Positions 31,271 through 41,013 of a DNA stretch of 64,000 bases are shown here, in pieces; position 1 is the stretch's first letter, and each line of letters begins with the position of its first letter. The translations under genes were made by a program, and so were the position numbers. Origin of the DNA: Chitinimonas viridis. Its GTDB lineage: Bacteria; Pseudomonadota; Gammaproteobacteria; Burkholderiales; Chitinimonadaceae. The stretch covers positions 1 through 64,000 of the forward strand of contig NZ_JAUFPU010000019.1 of assembly GCF_030409555.1 (NCBI RefSeq), given 5' to 3'. The notes under the pieces were generated by a model, which saw only the letters and a program-made list of their open reading frames with translations, was not told where the DNA came from and did not search any database.

Positions 31271-32788
31271 CTAACCTAAACCAGGTGTATTGGCCCGAAT
31301 GGCGGTGCGCAAGGCCTCCAGCGCTTGATCGTAGTCGAATTCAGCAAGGGCGTGTCCAACATCCTCGCATGGGCGGCTACCGAAGCTGGTGGCGATATCC
31401 GCAGCCAGGCTGGCGAACAGCCGGTTGGCCTCACGGTCACTGTCTTCCATCAACTGTAGCAGGCGATCCAGCTGATCCTGCCATTGCGCCAATGGCCTTG
31501 TGCCGGTGTGGGCTGCGGCCATTGATGCAGGTAGCTGTTTTACAGTTTGCGGCGCCGCGTGGCGCCTGGTGGGCAGCGCGCCATCGGCCTGGCCCAGCCA
31601 GCAATCAAAGATGAATCGGCTGCCCTGCGCGGGCTTGCTCTCCACCCGGATGTCACCACCCATCAGGGCAATCAATTCCCGGCTGATGGAAAGCCCCAGC
31701 CCGGTTCCACCATAGCGGCGGGTGGTAGAGCCATCTGCCTGGGTAAATGCCTTGAAGACCTTGCCTGCCTGTTCGTCCGTCATGCCTATGCCGGTGTCGC
31801 TTACCGTGCCCTGTATCTGGATGCGTCCAGGCTGCTGCGCCAATAAATCGAGCGTCAGTGCGACTTCTCCACGCTCGGTAAACTTGATGGCATTGCTGAG
31901 CAGATTGATGAGCACCTGGCCCAGGCGCAAAGGGTCGCCCAGCAAATAGTGGGGCAGGGTGTCGGCCACCTGCAGCCGGTAAGTCAATCCCTTGCTCTCG
32001 GCCAGGTATTGCGTCACCACGCGCAGATCTTCCAGGACTTCCTGCAATTCGAATGGCACTTGCTCAAGCCGGAGTTGGCCGGATTCGATCTTGGCGGAGT
32101 CCAGTATGTCGTTGATCAGGTTCAGCAAGGTATTGCCGGCCTTGTGGATCTTCGCGATATAGGTGCGCTGTGCTGCAGCCAGCTCTCCCTCCAATGCGAG
32201 GTAAGACATACCGATGATGGCGTTCAGCGGGGTGCGTATCTCATGGCTCATATTGGCCAGGAACATGGATTTGGCGGCGGTGGCCTGTTCTGCCTGGTTT
32301 CGGGCGTCGTGCAGGGCCCAGGTCTGGCGGCGCTGTGCGGTGATGTCCATCCAGTAACCACTCCACACCATACTGCCATCCGCTTGCCTGAATGGGTCGG
32401 CATAGGCGCGCACCCAGCGTGCGGCCCCAAACATGTCCAGGCTGTGCTCGTACTCCAGCCCTATGCCCTGTTTGGCGGCGTGCAAGGCCTTCATCTTGCA
32501 GTTCCGGGCCTCTTCCGGTGGAACATTGCGCCAGCGGTTTCGGTGATCCGCCAGTATCTCGCGCGCCTCCACGCCCAGTATATCGGCCACCTTGGGGCTG
32601 ACATACAGATAGCGGCCTTCATCACCGATCAACTGGAACTGGAATACGGCCATGGGTAATACGGCGTGGATGCGCTCCTGTTGTTGCCGCAGCTGCCGTA
32701 GCTGTGACTGTTGGCGTTCACGCAGCCTGGCTATCCAGCCCATGGGCCGGCTGCAGGCCGGACTGAGGGCGTGGAGGAGCTTGCTCAT
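31271..32788 (-). CDS. PAS-sensor histidine kinase without receiver
   Basis: A protein of 505 residues. A PAS domain (about 40-150: [30 protein letters not shown]) is followed by HisKA with His182 ([11 protein letters not shown]) and HATPase ([26 protein letters not shown]). Instead of REC and HPt it runs straight into the same C-terminal helical module as its two neighbours, ending [12 protein letters not shown]. It probably lost REC/HPt or donates to separate receivers. Its start overlaps the stop of the gene at 32785-34350 by 4 bp. Confidence 0.92.
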   Translation of the reverse strand: MSKLLHALSPACSRPMGWIARLRERQQSQLRQLRQQQERIHAVLPMAVFQFQLIGDEGRYLYVSPKVADILGVEAREILADHRNRWRNVPPEEARNCKMKALHAAKQGIGLEYEHSLDMFGAARWVRAYADPFRQADGSMVWSGYWMDITAQRRQTWALHDARNQAEQATAAKSMFLANMSHEIRTPLNAIIGMSYLALEGELAAAQRTYIAKIHKAGNTLLNLINDILDSAKIESGQLRLEQVPFELQEVLEDLRVVTQYLAESKGLTYRLQVADTLPHYLLGDPLRLGQVLINLLSNAIKFTERGEVALTLDLLAQQPGRIQIQGTVSDTGIGMTDEQAGKVFKAFTQADGSTTRRYGGTGLGLSISRELIALMGGDIRVESKPAQGSRFIFDCWLGQADGALPTRRHAAPQTVKQLPASMAAAHTGTRPLAQWQDQLDRLLQLMEDSDREANRLFASLAADIATSFGSRPCEDVGHALAEFDYDQALEALRTAIRANTPGLG

Positions 32789-34350
32789 GGGGTGCTGTTG
32801 CTGCCTGATGGTGCGGCGGGCAGGCTGAGTATCAGCGTGGTGCCGCCAGCATCGTCGCTTTCAAATAGCAGCTCACCGTTCTGTGCCCTGGCGTAAAGCC
32901 GGGCTGAGTAGGTGCCTATGCCCGTGCCACCTACCTTGCCAGCTGTGGCGTACTTGTCGAAGAAGCGCTGCCTGAGTTCAGGCGGGATGGCACCGTGGTT
33001 GTGCAGGCTGAGCGTCAGCCATTTGTCGTCCAGACCGAAACGCGCGGTGACGACCCCATTGTCGGGCGAGGCCTCGGCGGCATTACGCAGCAGATTGCCT
33101 AGCAGGCTGGCGGTCAGGCCACTGTCACCCAGCGCCCAATTGGCGTGGGCCGCATCAGCCAGGTTTTGTATCCGTATGCCTTTGGCCAGAAAGCTGGTCT
33201 CGGTTTCCCGCGCGGCACGTACCAGTAAGTCGGCCAGGTCAAATGGCTGTGCCTGCAGCACAAAGGTGCCTGTTTCGATACGGAACAGATCCAGGGTGCG
33301 GTTGACCTGCTCTATGGCTTGCCGGGTCGCGTCGGTCGCTAGCCGCGCCAGTTCCCGCTGCCTGGGGCCGAGGCCAGGGTCGTCTAGCAGGCATTCACTG
33401 GCCTGCAGCGCGGCAGTGAGCGGGTTTTTCAGATCATGCCTGCCTATGCGTTCCACCTCGTCACGCAAATGGGCGTGCTCTGCCAGGGTGCCGGATTGCT
33501 CGGTAAGTTGAACCAGATGCTGCGCCAGCCTAAGATGCGTGCGCACCCTGGCGCGCAGCACAGTGGGGTGCGCTGGCTTGACCACATAGTCGACTGCACC
33601 CAACTCCAGCCCCTCGGCCACATCGCTGGGTTGATCACGTGCTGTCATGAAGATGATGGGGATATGCCTGGTGGCTTCATCCTGCTTGAGGCGGCGACAG
33701 ACTTCGTGGCCATCCATGCCGGGCATCATCACATCCAGCAGTATCAGGTCGGGCGCCTGCTTGGCCACGATGTCCAGGGCTTTCTGGCCGCTGATGGCAA
33801 CCTTGATGCCGTAGTCTTGCTCCAGCAGGCCGGCGGTCACTTCGATATTGTCCTTGACGTCGTCAACGATCAGGATGGTTTTGCGCTTGCCATCTACATC
33901 CCGTGGCGGCAAACCGACCACCTCGGCGCGCTCGACCGGTGCCTGTGGTGCCCGCGCCTCGCCATCGATAAGTCGCTGGAAGCGCTGCCGAAATTGTTGG
34001 CTGGTGAAAGGCTTGACCAGATAGTCGCTGACACCTCGATGGAGGGCAGCCTTGATGCGATCACGGGTGGCGTCGGCGGTTAGCAACATGAAGGGTATAC
34101 CGGCCGAAGATGGATTGGTGCGTACCCATTCCAGCAACTGCAGGCCATCCATGCCTGGCATGTTCCAGTCGCTGACTATGCAGGCAACAGAATGCTGCTG
34201 CAGTACAGAGATGGCTTCGCGACCATTGCTGGCCTGTTCCACTGCTTGATAGCCCATTTCCGTCAGGATGCCCTTGATGGATTGCCGCAAGGGGGCATGG
34301 TCGTCCACTATCAGGATAAGGTTGTTGTGCGGTGGTTCGTGAGGGGACAT
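32785..34350 (-). CDS. REC-REC-histidine kinase protein, copy 2
   Basis: A protein of 521 residues, domain for domain like 29583-31160. REC1 has Asp61 ([13 protein letters not shown]) and REC2 has Asp206 ([13 protein letters not shown]). The DHp motif is [13 protein letters not shown] (His305), and the ATPase has NLLRNAAEA and [13 protein letters not shown]. It heads the whole minus-strand signalling cluster and is coupled to the PAS kinase. The repeated pairing of a REC-REC-kinase with a sensor kinase suggests block duplication. Confidence 0.92.
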   Translation of the reverse strand: MSPHEPPHNNLILIVDDHAPLRQSIKGILTEMGYQAVEQASNGREAISVLQQHSVACIVSDWNMPGMDGLQLLEWVRTNPSSAGIPFMLLTADATRDRIKAALHRGVSDYLVKPFTSQQFRQRFQRLIDGEARAPQAPVERAEVVGLPPRDVDGKRKTILIVDDVKDNIEVTAGLLEQDYGIKVAISGQKALDIVAKQAPDLILLDVMMPGMDGHEVCRRLKQDEATRHIPIIFMTARDQPSDVAEGLELGAVDYVVKPAHPTVLRARVRTHLRLAQHLVQLTEQSGTLAEHAHLRDEVERIGRHDLKNPLTAALQASECLLDDPGLGPRQRELARLATDATRQAIEQVNRTLDLFRIETGTFVLQAQPFDLADLLVRAARETETSFLAKGIRIQNLADAAHANWALGDSGLTASLLGNLLRNAAEASPDNGVVTARFGLDDKWLTLSLHNHGAIPPELRQRFFDKYATAGKVGGTGIGTYSARLYARAQNGELLFESDDAGGTTLILSLPAAPSGSNSTP

Positions 34351-34426
34351 GGATCAATCTTGCAGGTAGGCACCATTTACATATAGCCCATATGCGGGCT
34401 GTCGCTGCAGGTGATATCCCATGAAA

Positions 34427-34450
34427 AAAGCCGCGAAATCTCGCGGCTTT
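34427..34450 (-). terminator. Terminator after the DegV gene
   Basis: AAAGCCGCGA, loop AATC, TCGCGGCTTT. On the minus strand the second arm runs into TTTTTT, a textbook intrinsic terminator. It separates the DegV gene from the signalling cluster that follows. Confidence 0.9.
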
Positions 34451-34472
34451 CTGCCTTGTACCCGCAAAGGGG

Positions 34473-35420
34473 CTAGTCGAAGCGCACTTCCTTCTCTGAG
34501 GCAAATGCGAGCGACAAGCCGCCCACGCCGATATTGACGCAGGCCGTGCTGCTCATCTCGGACAGATAGACGTTGATGTTGCGGGGGCGGGCATCGGCCA
34601 GCAGGGCCACATAGCCCGGCATTTGCTCGACGACGGCAGGGTCGCCGCCGTAGCTGACATTGACGGTGGGGGCCAGCAGACCGCCATCGCGTATCAGCGT
34701 GCGGGCGGCCTCGAACAGCTTGTTACAGCCGGCCTCGAAGCCCCGTATCTTGCCGACGGGGTTGGTGTCGCCACGGTAGCCGCGCAATATGGGTTTGATA
34801 TCCAGCGCCGAGCCCAGTGCATAGGTGAGGAAACCCACGCTCTTGTCGCCGCGACGGCGTGCCTGGCTATGCAATTGGCCCAGTTCGGACGGCACCAGAA
34901 AGGCCTGGGTGTGCTGGGTCAGTTTGTCCAGTTGGCGAATGATATCGAGGGTGGAGACATCGGCCGCGATCATGCGGGCGACTTCCGACACCACCAAGCC
35001 CTGGCCAGTGGCGACATTGGCACTATCAAACACCCTTAAAGAGAATGGCGCCTTGACGTTGGCTTGTTCGCGGATGGGCCGATAGTCGCTGAGTATGCGG
35101 AGCGAGGCATGGGTGGCATTCTCGAAGATCAGGCTACGGGTCTTCATCACCGTGATGCAGAAGACGTAGTCGAACTCCAGTACCAGACGGCTCAGGAACA
35201 GGTCGCGGATCTCATCGGGGCTGAAGGGGCGGGTAGCGAACTCCGCGTCACCATTTTCGGCTACCGATTTATAGAAATCCTGGGTTTCCTCTGGCAGGCG
35301 GTTGTCAACGAACTCGCCACCGGGGCCCTTGATGGAGACCGGCAGGATGACGATGTGGTGCTTGTCGAGAAAACTACGTGGTAGGTCGCAGGCAGAGTCT
35401 GTGGCGATACCAATGCGCAT
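34473..35420 (-). CDS. DegV family (fatty-acid-binding) protein
   Basis: A protein of 315 residues. MRIGIATDSACDLPRSF is the canonical DegV N-terminus, followed by VILPVSIKGPGGEFVDNR. The C-terminal half includes KPILRGYRGDTNPVGKIRG. DegV-type proteins bind a fatty acid; FakB forms present it to a fatty-acid kinase, but no FakA-like gene is nearby. ATG 35420 is preferred; the longer frame to 35456 adds an unlikely basic leader. It is longer than typical DegV (about 280 residues). Confidence 0.9.
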   Translation of the reverse strand: MRIGIATDSACDLPRSFLDKHHIVILPVSIKGPGGEFVDNRLPEETQDFYKSVAENGDAEFATRPFSPDEIRDLFLSRLVLEFDYVFCITVMKTRSLIFENATHASLRILSDYRPIREQANVKAPFSLRVFDSANVATGQGLVVSEVARMIAADVSTLDIIRQLDKLTQHTQAFLVPSELGQLHSQARRRGDKSVGFLTYALGSALDIKPILRGYRGDTNPVGKIRGFEAGCNKLFEAARTLIRDGGLLAPTVNVSYGGDPAVVEQMPGYVALLADARPRNINVYLSEMSSTACVNIGVGGLSLAFASEKEVRFD

Positions 35421-35557
35421 AGGGGAGTGTCTCCGGTAGTTATTGCATCGGGCCATCTCCGTGACCTCGCCGCTAGGCTAGCAGATCGAGCAACTGCTCG
35501 AAATATTCAATACCATCTTTTACTGATAAAGGTGGGTAAACGACACACTTATGCGAT

Positions 35558-35571
35558 ATTGTCAAGACAAT
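35558..35571. promoter_or_regulatory. Dyad upstream of the DegV gene
   Basis: ATTGTC-AA-GACAAT, a perfect 6-2-6 dyad. On the minus strand it contains a TTGACA that could be a -35 box. It lies about 140 bp above the DegV start and 40 bp past the ABC transporter stop. The -10 is not convincing. Confidence 0.35.
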
Positions 35572-35606
35572 GTCATTTCCTGAGGGCTGGGTTTCCCAGC
35601 CGGCGG

Positions 35607-37337
35607 CTATTGCTGAAACTGCAGGCTGGCCAGCCGCTGATACAGCGGGCTGCTTTGCAGCAAGTCGGCATGGCTGCCTATGGCGCTGATACGGCCGCCG
35701 TCCACAACCACGATGCGATCGGCGTGCAGCACGGTCGAGAGACGATGGGCAATGATCAAGGTAGTGCGTCCCTGCATCAGGGTTTCTAGCGCCTGCTGCA
35801 CCATGCGCTCACTGTGGCTGTCGAGCGCGCTGGTGGCTTCGTCCAGCAGCAATAGGGGCCGATTGGCCAGGATGGCACGGGCAATGGCGATACGCTGGCG
35901 TTGCCCCCCCGACAGGCGCACACCGCGCTCACCCAGATTGGTGTGGTAGCCCTCTGGCAACTGCACGATGAATTCGCTGGCAAACGCCGCTTCACAGGCT
36001 TGCCGAACCTCGTCCTCACTGGCGTCGGGCCGGCCATAGCGCACATTGTCCAGCACGCTCATGGCAAAGATCACGGCCTCTTGCGATACCAGGGCGATGC
36101 GCTGGCGTAGTTCGTGGATCCTAGCATCGCGTAGGTCGACGCCATCTATCCGTATGGCGCCCTGGGCGGGGTCGTAAAAACGCAGCAATAGCTGGAATAC
36201 CGTGCTCTTGCCCGCGCCGGATGGCCCCACCAGGGCCACTTTCTCGCCAGGCGCTACCTGCAGGCTGAAATCCTGTAGGGCAGGCTGTTGCGACCGGCTC
36301 GGGTAGTGGAAGGTGACCGAGCCGAACACCACTTCGCCGGAGGAGGGCTGCGGCAATGGTACAGGCTGGGCCGGTTCGGCGATGTCCGGGCGGGTGGCCA
36401 GCAGTTCTACCAGGCGTTCCAGCGCCCCGGCGGCGCGTTGAATGTCGCCGATGACTTCCGAGATGGTGGCTACTGCCCCTGCCACGATGACCGCATAGAA
36501 GACAAAGGCGGACAACTGGCCGGCGCTGATCTTGCCTGCCAGCACATCGTGCCCGCCTACCCACAAGATGGCGGCAACGGCGCCGAACACCAGCACCATC
36601 ACCACCACAATCAGGCTGGCTCGCTGGCGTATGCGCTGCCGGCTGACACCGAAGGTGGCCTCCACCCGGTCGGCAAAGGCCTGCCTGTCGCTACCCTCGT
36701 GACCATAGGCCTGCACGGTACGTATCTCATGCACGGTTTCATCAATGACATTGCTGACTTCGGCCACCTTGTCTTGCGCGGCACGGGCCAGTTTACGCAC
36801 CCGCCGGCCAAACAGCAGGATAGGGGCCACTACCAGTGGCACCCCCACCAGTACCAGCAAGGTCAGCTTGAGGCTAGTGATGGCCAGCATGACCAAGCCA
36901 CCGACCAGCAGCAAGGCATTGCGCAAGGCCATCGAGGCCGATGAGCCGATAACGGTCTCGATCTGGGTGGTATCGTTGGTAAGGCGCGAGATCACCTCGC
37001 CGGTACGGCCCGTCTCGAAGAAAGACGGCGGCAAGGTCAACAGGTGATCGAATACCTTGCGGCGCAGGTCGGCCGTGACACGCTCACCCAGCCAGGAGAC
37101 AAAGTAGAACCGGGCGTAGGTGGCGGCCGCCATGATGGCGATCAGGCCAAACAGGGCCAGCAATATCTGATCAAGTAGGGCAGGGTTGCTGGCGACGAAG
37201 CCCCGGTCTATGACGGCCCGCAGCCCTTGGCCTACCAGCAGCATGCACGCGGCAGCGAGCACCAGCGCCATGGCTGCATAGACGATGCGGGCTTTGTAGG
37301 GAGCCAGCAACTGGCGTATCAGGGTGGCAGGTTGCAT
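35607..37337 (-). CDS. MsbA/BmrA-type ABC exporter half-transporter
   Basis: A protein of 576 residues. Six membrane helices form an ABC transmembrane domain (about 1-300), followed by a nucleotide-binding domain. The latter has Walker A VGPSGAGKST, signature LSGGQRQRIAIARA, Walker B LLLLDEATSALD and H-loop AHRLST. It works as a homodimeric lipid or drug exporter. The substrate is undetermined; length and motifs fit the LmrA/MsbA group. A hairpin (37359-37385) separates it from the gene upstream. Confidence 0.94.
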   Translation of the reverse strand: MQPATLIRQLLAPYKARIVYAAMALVLAAACMLLVGQGLRAVIDRGFVASNPALLDQILLALFGLIAIMAAATYARFYFVSWLGERVTADLRRKVFDHLLTLPPSFFETGRTGEVISRLTNDTTQIETVIGSSASMALRNALLLVGGLVMLAITSLKLTLLVLVGVPLVVAPILLFGRRVRKLARAAQDKVAEVSNVIDETVHEIRTVQAYGHEGSDRQAFADRVEATFGVSRQRIRQRASLIVVVMVLVFGAVAAILWVGGHDVLAGKISAGQLSAFVFYAVIVAGAVATISEVIGDIQRAAGALERLVELLATRPDIAEPAQPVPLPQPSSGEVVFGSVTFHYPSRSQQPALQDFSLQVAPGEKVALVGPSGAGKSTVFQLLLRFYDPAQGAIRIDGVDLRDARIHELRQRIALVSQEAVIFAMSVLDNVRYGRPDASEDEVRQACEAAFASEFIVQLPEGYHTNLGERGVRLSGGQRQRIAIARAILANRPLLLLDEATSALDSHSERMVQQALETLMQGRTTLIIAHRLSTVLHADRIVVVDGGRISAIGSHADLLQSSPLYQRLASLQFQQ

Positions 37338-37358
37338 TGATGATTCCGGTAATGAAAC

Positions 37359-37385
37359 GGCCCGACTGCCTTGGCAGATCGGGCC
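37359..37385 (-). terminator. Terminator-like hairpin after the MFS-PlsC gene
   Basis: GGCCCGACTGCC, TT loop, GGCAGATCGGGCC with one bulged base. On the minus strand it is followed by GTTTCATT, a weak T-rich tail. It lies 48 bp past the MFS-PlsC stop. Confidence 0.7.
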
Positions 37386-37432
37386 TGGGATGGAAGGTTC
37401 AATCAGCCCGGCTTGGTGGCTGCGGGCTGTGT

Positions 37433-39325
37433 TTATTTGCTGTTGCCACGCAATGCCAGCACGCGTTGCTGCAGGTCTTCCACATTGACCTCGGCAGCTG
37501 GCACGGGCTGGCTTGCGGCCAGGGTGATGCGCGACCAGAAGCGGCGGGGCATCTTGACCATGGCGCTACCGTCCTTGCGGCTGAAGAAGCTACCCCACAG
37601 GCCGCGCAAGGCCATGGGCACCACCGGGGCGCCGCTGCGCTGGGCCAGCTCCTGCACCCCTGCCTTGAAGGTATTCAGTTCGCCATCAAAGGTGATCTTA
37701 CCCTCGGGGAAGATGCAGACCACCTCGCCTTGGGAGAGGTATTCCTGCACCTTCATGAAGGCGCGTTCCTTCATGGCTGGGTCTTCCTTGGCTGGGGCTA
37801 TGGGTACGGCGCCGGCAGTACGGAAAATGAAGTTGAGTACCGGCACCTTGAAGATGCGATGGTCCATGACAAAGCGTACCGGCCGCCGCACTGCGCCGCC
37901 TATGACCAGCGCATCCATGAAGCTCACATGGTTGCAGACCAGGATGGCGGCGCCTTCTTCCGGAATATTGTCCAGCCCCTCGTGCTTGACCCGGTACATG
38001 GTGTGGGTGGCTATCCATACCAGAAAGCGCATCAGAAACTCGGGTTGCAGGCCATAGACATATAGCGCGACCGGGATGTTCATGATGGCGACGATCAGCA
38101 GCAACTGCGGAATCGTCGCGCCGGCCTCCAGCACCAGTACGCTGACCACGGCCGACACCACCATAAAGCAGGAGTTGAGTATGTTGTTGGCGGCAATGAT
38201 GCGGGACCGGTATTCCGGCTCGCTGCGCATCTGGATCAAGGCATACAGCGGCACAATGAAGAAGCCGCCAAACACCCCGAGCAAGGTGATATCGGCCAGC
38301 AGGCGCCAATGACTTGCATCCTGCAGGAAGGCCAGCCAGCCTACCTGTGCAGCAGGGCTCATAGGGGCGGCGAAGTAGAGGTCGATGCCGAATATGCACA
38401 TACCTATGGAGCCAAAGGGCACCAGGCCGATTTCCACCTTGCGGCCCGACAAGGCTTCGCACAGGGCTGAACCAGCCCCCACGCCGATGGAAAACAGGGC
38501 GACCAGCAAGGTATAGACTTCGGCATTGCCGCCCAGCACATCCTTGGCATAGCTGGGTAGCTGGGTCAGGTAGACGGCACCGAAAAACCAGAACCAGGAA
38601 ATCCCCATCAGCGAATGGAATACCGTGAGATTGCGGCGGCTCAATCGAATGATGTGCCAGGTCTCGGTGAAGATATTCCAGTTGATCTTCAGGTTCTTGG
38701 CTTGCGGCGGTGCCGGTGGCATGGCGCGGCTGCTGAGGTAGCCCAGTACGGCAACGGCAACGCAGGCCGATGCGATGGCGCCAGCCATCAAGGAGGCATT
38801 CTCCTTATTGCTCTCGATAATCAGCGTGCCACCGATCTGGCCCAGCAGGATGGCGATGAAGGTCCCCATCTCAATGAGGCCATTCCCACCCAACAATTCA
38901 CGCTCGTCGAGGTACTGCGGCAGGATGGAATACTTGAGTGGGCCAAACAGGGCTGAATGCACGCCCATCATGAACAGGCACACCATCAGGGTGGCTGCGC
39001 TTTGCAGGATAAAGCCGGCAGCGGCTACCGCCATGATGGCGATTTCCATCAGTTTGACAAAGCGTGCCAGATGGGCCTTGTCGTAGCGTTCGGCCAACTG
39101 GCCGGCGGTGGCCGAGAACAGGAAGAAGGGCAGGATGAAGATGCCGGCTGCGGCATTGATGAGCGTGGCGGAGTTGATGCCGGCAAAGCCCAGGCCAAAG
39201 AAGGCGATCATCACCAGCATGGCGTTCTTGAACAGATTGTCGTTGAACGCGCCAAGGAACTGGGTAATGAACAAGGGCAGGAATCGCCGTGTCTTGAACA
39301 GATCAAACTGATTGTTGTTATGCAT
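37433..39325 (-). CDS. MFS transporter fused to 1-acylglycerol-phosphate acyltransferase (LplT-PlsC type)
   Basis: A protein of 630 residues. Residues about 1-410 form a 12-helix MFS domain like the lysophospholipid flippase LplT (FLPLFITQFLGAFNDNLFKN). Residues about 430-630 form a PlsC acyltransferase with the H(X)4D motif in CNHVSFMDALV, the FPEGKIT block and VPMALRGLWGS. It probably imports lysophospholipid and re-acylates it at the inner membrane. No acyl-ACP synthetase domain is present, unlike the longer Aas-type fusions. ATG 39325 has GGAG upstream. Confidence 0.93.
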   Translation of the reverse strand: MHNNNQFDLFKTRRFLPLFITQFLGAFNDNLFKNAMLVMIAFFGLGFAGINSATLINAAAGIFILPFFLFSATAGQLAERYDKAHLARFVKLMEIAIMAVAAAGFILQSAATLMVCLFMMGVHSALFGPLKYSILPQYLDERELLGGNGLIEMGTFIAILLGQIGGTLIIESNKENASLMAGAIASACVAVAVLGYLSSRAMPPAPPQAKNLKINWNIFTETWHIIRLSRRNLTVFHSLMGISWFWFFGAVYLTQLPSYAKDVLGGNAEVYTLLVALFSIGVGAGSALCEALSGRKVEIGLVPFGSIGMCIFGIDLYFAAPMSPAAQVGWLAFLQDASHWRLLADITLLGVFGGFFIVPLYALIQMRSEPEYRSRIIAANNILNSCFMVVSAVVSVLVLEAGATIPQLLLIVAIMNIPVALYVYGLQPEFLMRFLVWIATHTMYRVKHEGLDNIPEEGAAILVCNHVSFMDALVIGGAVRRPVRFVMDHRIFKVPVLNFIFRTAGAVPIAPAKEDPAMKERAFMKVQEYLSQGEVVCIFPEGKITFDGELNTFKAGVQELAQRSGAPVVPMALRGLWGSFFSRKDGSAMVKMPRRFWSRITLAASQPVPAAEVNVEDLQQRVLALRGNSK

Positions 39326-39365
39326 GGATGCTCCGGTCAAGGTAGGGCACGTGTCTCTTTCCTGA

Positions 39366-40166
39366 TTATTCCAGCCGGATTACCTCACGGCTGATCAAAC
39401 TCTGCTGGGCCTGCAGGAATTCCGCAATGGATTCCACAGTAACCACGGCAATCTTGCCTGCCAGGCGCTTGTTCGTCGGGTGGTCGTCAAAGGCCACGTT
39501 CTCGTTGAACAGGCGTCCACCCAGGCGGCTGAAGGTACGCAGCCGGATGACGCTGGGCTGATAGCCGCGCACTTTGAGCCATTCCTGTGCTGCCTGTCTA
39601 TTGTTCAGGCGCCCGGTATCATCCAGCGCCCCCGCCAGTGTCTCCAGCAGCCACTGATTGGAGTTCTGGTAGCGGGTGGAAAAAGGGTAGGCCACCACAT
39701 TGTAGCGGGCTTCATGCATGCGGCCAGGATGGCGCAAGCGCTCTGCCAGCCGGGCTTGCAGCGGTGCAGGCAGGGTCAGCAGCAGGGCCTCGTTCTCCAC
39801 CACATCCAGAAAAACATTCCCCAGGCCCTCGTTATAGAGGCTGGAGCGGTCGCTATGGCACTCGTTGAGCTCATGCACCACCAGCCACCTACCCTGCGGG
39901 TGATCGCGCCAGGCCAGCGCGGCATGGGAGTAACGCAGACCGTACTTGCTCATGTCGCGCCCCACCCGCGCAACGATGGCGACCTGCTGCTGGCTGGTTT
40001 CCAGCCGGGTACGTACCTTGAGTGCCAGCGACAGCGCATGCTGCAGCTGGTCGGGCCGGGCAGGCAGCTCGTCGCAACCGCGCCCCGCCTGTGCAGGTAG
40101 GGCCATCAGGCAGGTGGCGGTGAACAGGGCAAACGAGGTTGTGCAAGCCTGTTTGGCGAGACGCAT
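39366..40166 (-). CDS. DUF2145-family secreted protein
   Basis: A protein of 266 residues with a signal peptide (about 1-28, ending LPAQAG). It shows the conserved DUF2145 pattern: ARVGRDMSKYGLRYSHAALA, WLVVHELNECHSDRSSLYNE, GLGNVFLD and ARYNVVAYPFSTRYQNSNQW. The conserved Tyr-Ser-His, Asn-Glu-Cys and Asn-Gln-Trp positions suggest a catalytic peptidase-like or NlpC-like role, but no function is known. It starts 132 bp after the small secreted protein at 40299-40700, in the same direction. Confidence 0.85.
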   Translation of the reverse strand: MRLAKQACTTSFALFTATCLMALPAQAGRGCDELPARPDQLQHALSLALKVRTRLETSQQQVAIVARVGRDMSKYGLRYSHAALAWRDHPQGRWLVVHELNECHSDRSSLYNEGLGNVFLDVVENEALLLTLPAPLQARLAERLRHPGRMHEARYNVVAYPFSTRYQNSNQWLLETLAGALDDTGRLNNRQAAQEWLKVRGYQPSVIRLRTFSRLGGRLFNENVAFDDHPTNKRLAGKIAVVTVESIAEFLQAQQSLISREVIRLE

Positions 40167-40298
40167 GCGGTGCTCCGTGGTTGGCAATACCGTTGAGGTG
40201 GATAGCCACCAACAAAACCTGCGCTGCACATTAGTTCTGGCGCCTGCAGCAGGCTCTCAGCGGTACGGCAGTGTCCGATGGGTTTTTACCGGTGATGC

Positions 40299-40700
40299 TT
40301 ATTGCACCTTGGATTGATGCAGCAAAGACTTGCCAACCTCGTTGGGGATGAATGCCACGGCTTTGCCAGATGCCACCAGGGCATGGCCGCTGGCATGGCT
40401 GGTGACCTTGATCACCTGGCCTACGGCGACTGACGCGCCCCCCATGGCCTGGCCACTGAGTTTGACCACCACGCTGGCACCCTTGCCGGTCTGCCGCAAC
40501 ACCCAGATGACACCGTCACCTACCTTCTCGGCAGACTCCAGCACCAGCTCGGCACCCTCGGATACCACCACGGCGGAACCGCCGACGACGCTGGCTACGC
40601 CCAGGGCAGATAAGGCTGAGCCTTCGGAAATATCGGCGGCAGCATGAGCGGGCAGGGTAAGCAGATTGCCAGCAAGCAGCAGGCAAAGCAGAGAGCGCAT
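40299..40700 (-). CDS. Small secreted protein, partner of DUF2145 gene
   Basis: A protein of 133 residues. A signal peptide (MRSLLCLLLAGNLLTLPAHA) is followed by a Gly/Ala/Val-rich mature part (ALGVASVVGGSAVVVSEG, VVVKLSGQAMGGASVAVGQV). I recognise no named domain. GGAG lies 8 bases before ATG 40700. Its upstream region is occupied by family A repeat copy 3, only 36 bp from the start, so that element may carry or disturb its promoter. Confidence 0.8.
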   Translation of the reverse strand: MRSLLCLLLAGNLLTLPAHAAADISEGSALSALGVASVVGGSAVVVSEGAELVLESAEKVGDGVIWVLRQTGKGASVVVKLSGQAMGGASVAVGQVIKVTSHASGHALVASGKAVAFIPNEVGKSLLHQSKVQ

Positions 40701-40735
40701 GGTGGACTCCATCGTGTTTGATGTCGTCTGCATAA

Positions 40736-40859
40736 GAGCGGCTAACAAAACCCAGCGTAGCGGTTCTGGCTAGGCGTGCGAGCGCAGGCGCGCGCAGCAG
40801 ACAGTACGTGTGTACGGCAAGCTCGCACAACAACGCCAGAAGGGTTTTGTTAGCGGCTC
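40736..40859. repeat. Family A hairpin repeat, copy 3
   Basis: The ends GAGCGGCTAACAAAACCC and the complement of GAGCCGCTAACAAAACCC are flanked by TAA on both sides (40733-40735 and 40860-40862), a clean 3-bp target duplication. Internal TGCGAGC and GCTCGCA form an inner stem. Same orientation as copy 2. It is 124 bp with no gene, and lies just upstream of the small secreted protein gene. Confidence 0.85.
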
Positions 40860-41013
40860 TAAGGACGACGCGAGCGCAGAGTAGCAGGCATGCCGCGCTT
40901 TGCCTATGCGGCGGGAATAGTTGGCAGGCGGTGTTCGGCTGGGTGGATGCCGACTAGAAGCCAGCCAGCTTGGCTGCGTGCAATGCACTCAAGCTGGCGT
41001 GCTATTGGGCAAC

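Noticed and set aside
31271-32788. The PAS kinase as a truncated pseudogene because REC and HPt are missing
   Set aside because: The frame is intact, the conserved C-terminal module is kept, and the start and stop overlap neighbours cleanly, so it reads as a functional shorter kinase.
35558-35571. Full promoter for degV using the TTGACA in the dyad
   Set aside because: No acceptable -10 box at 16-18 bp, so only the dyad is reported.
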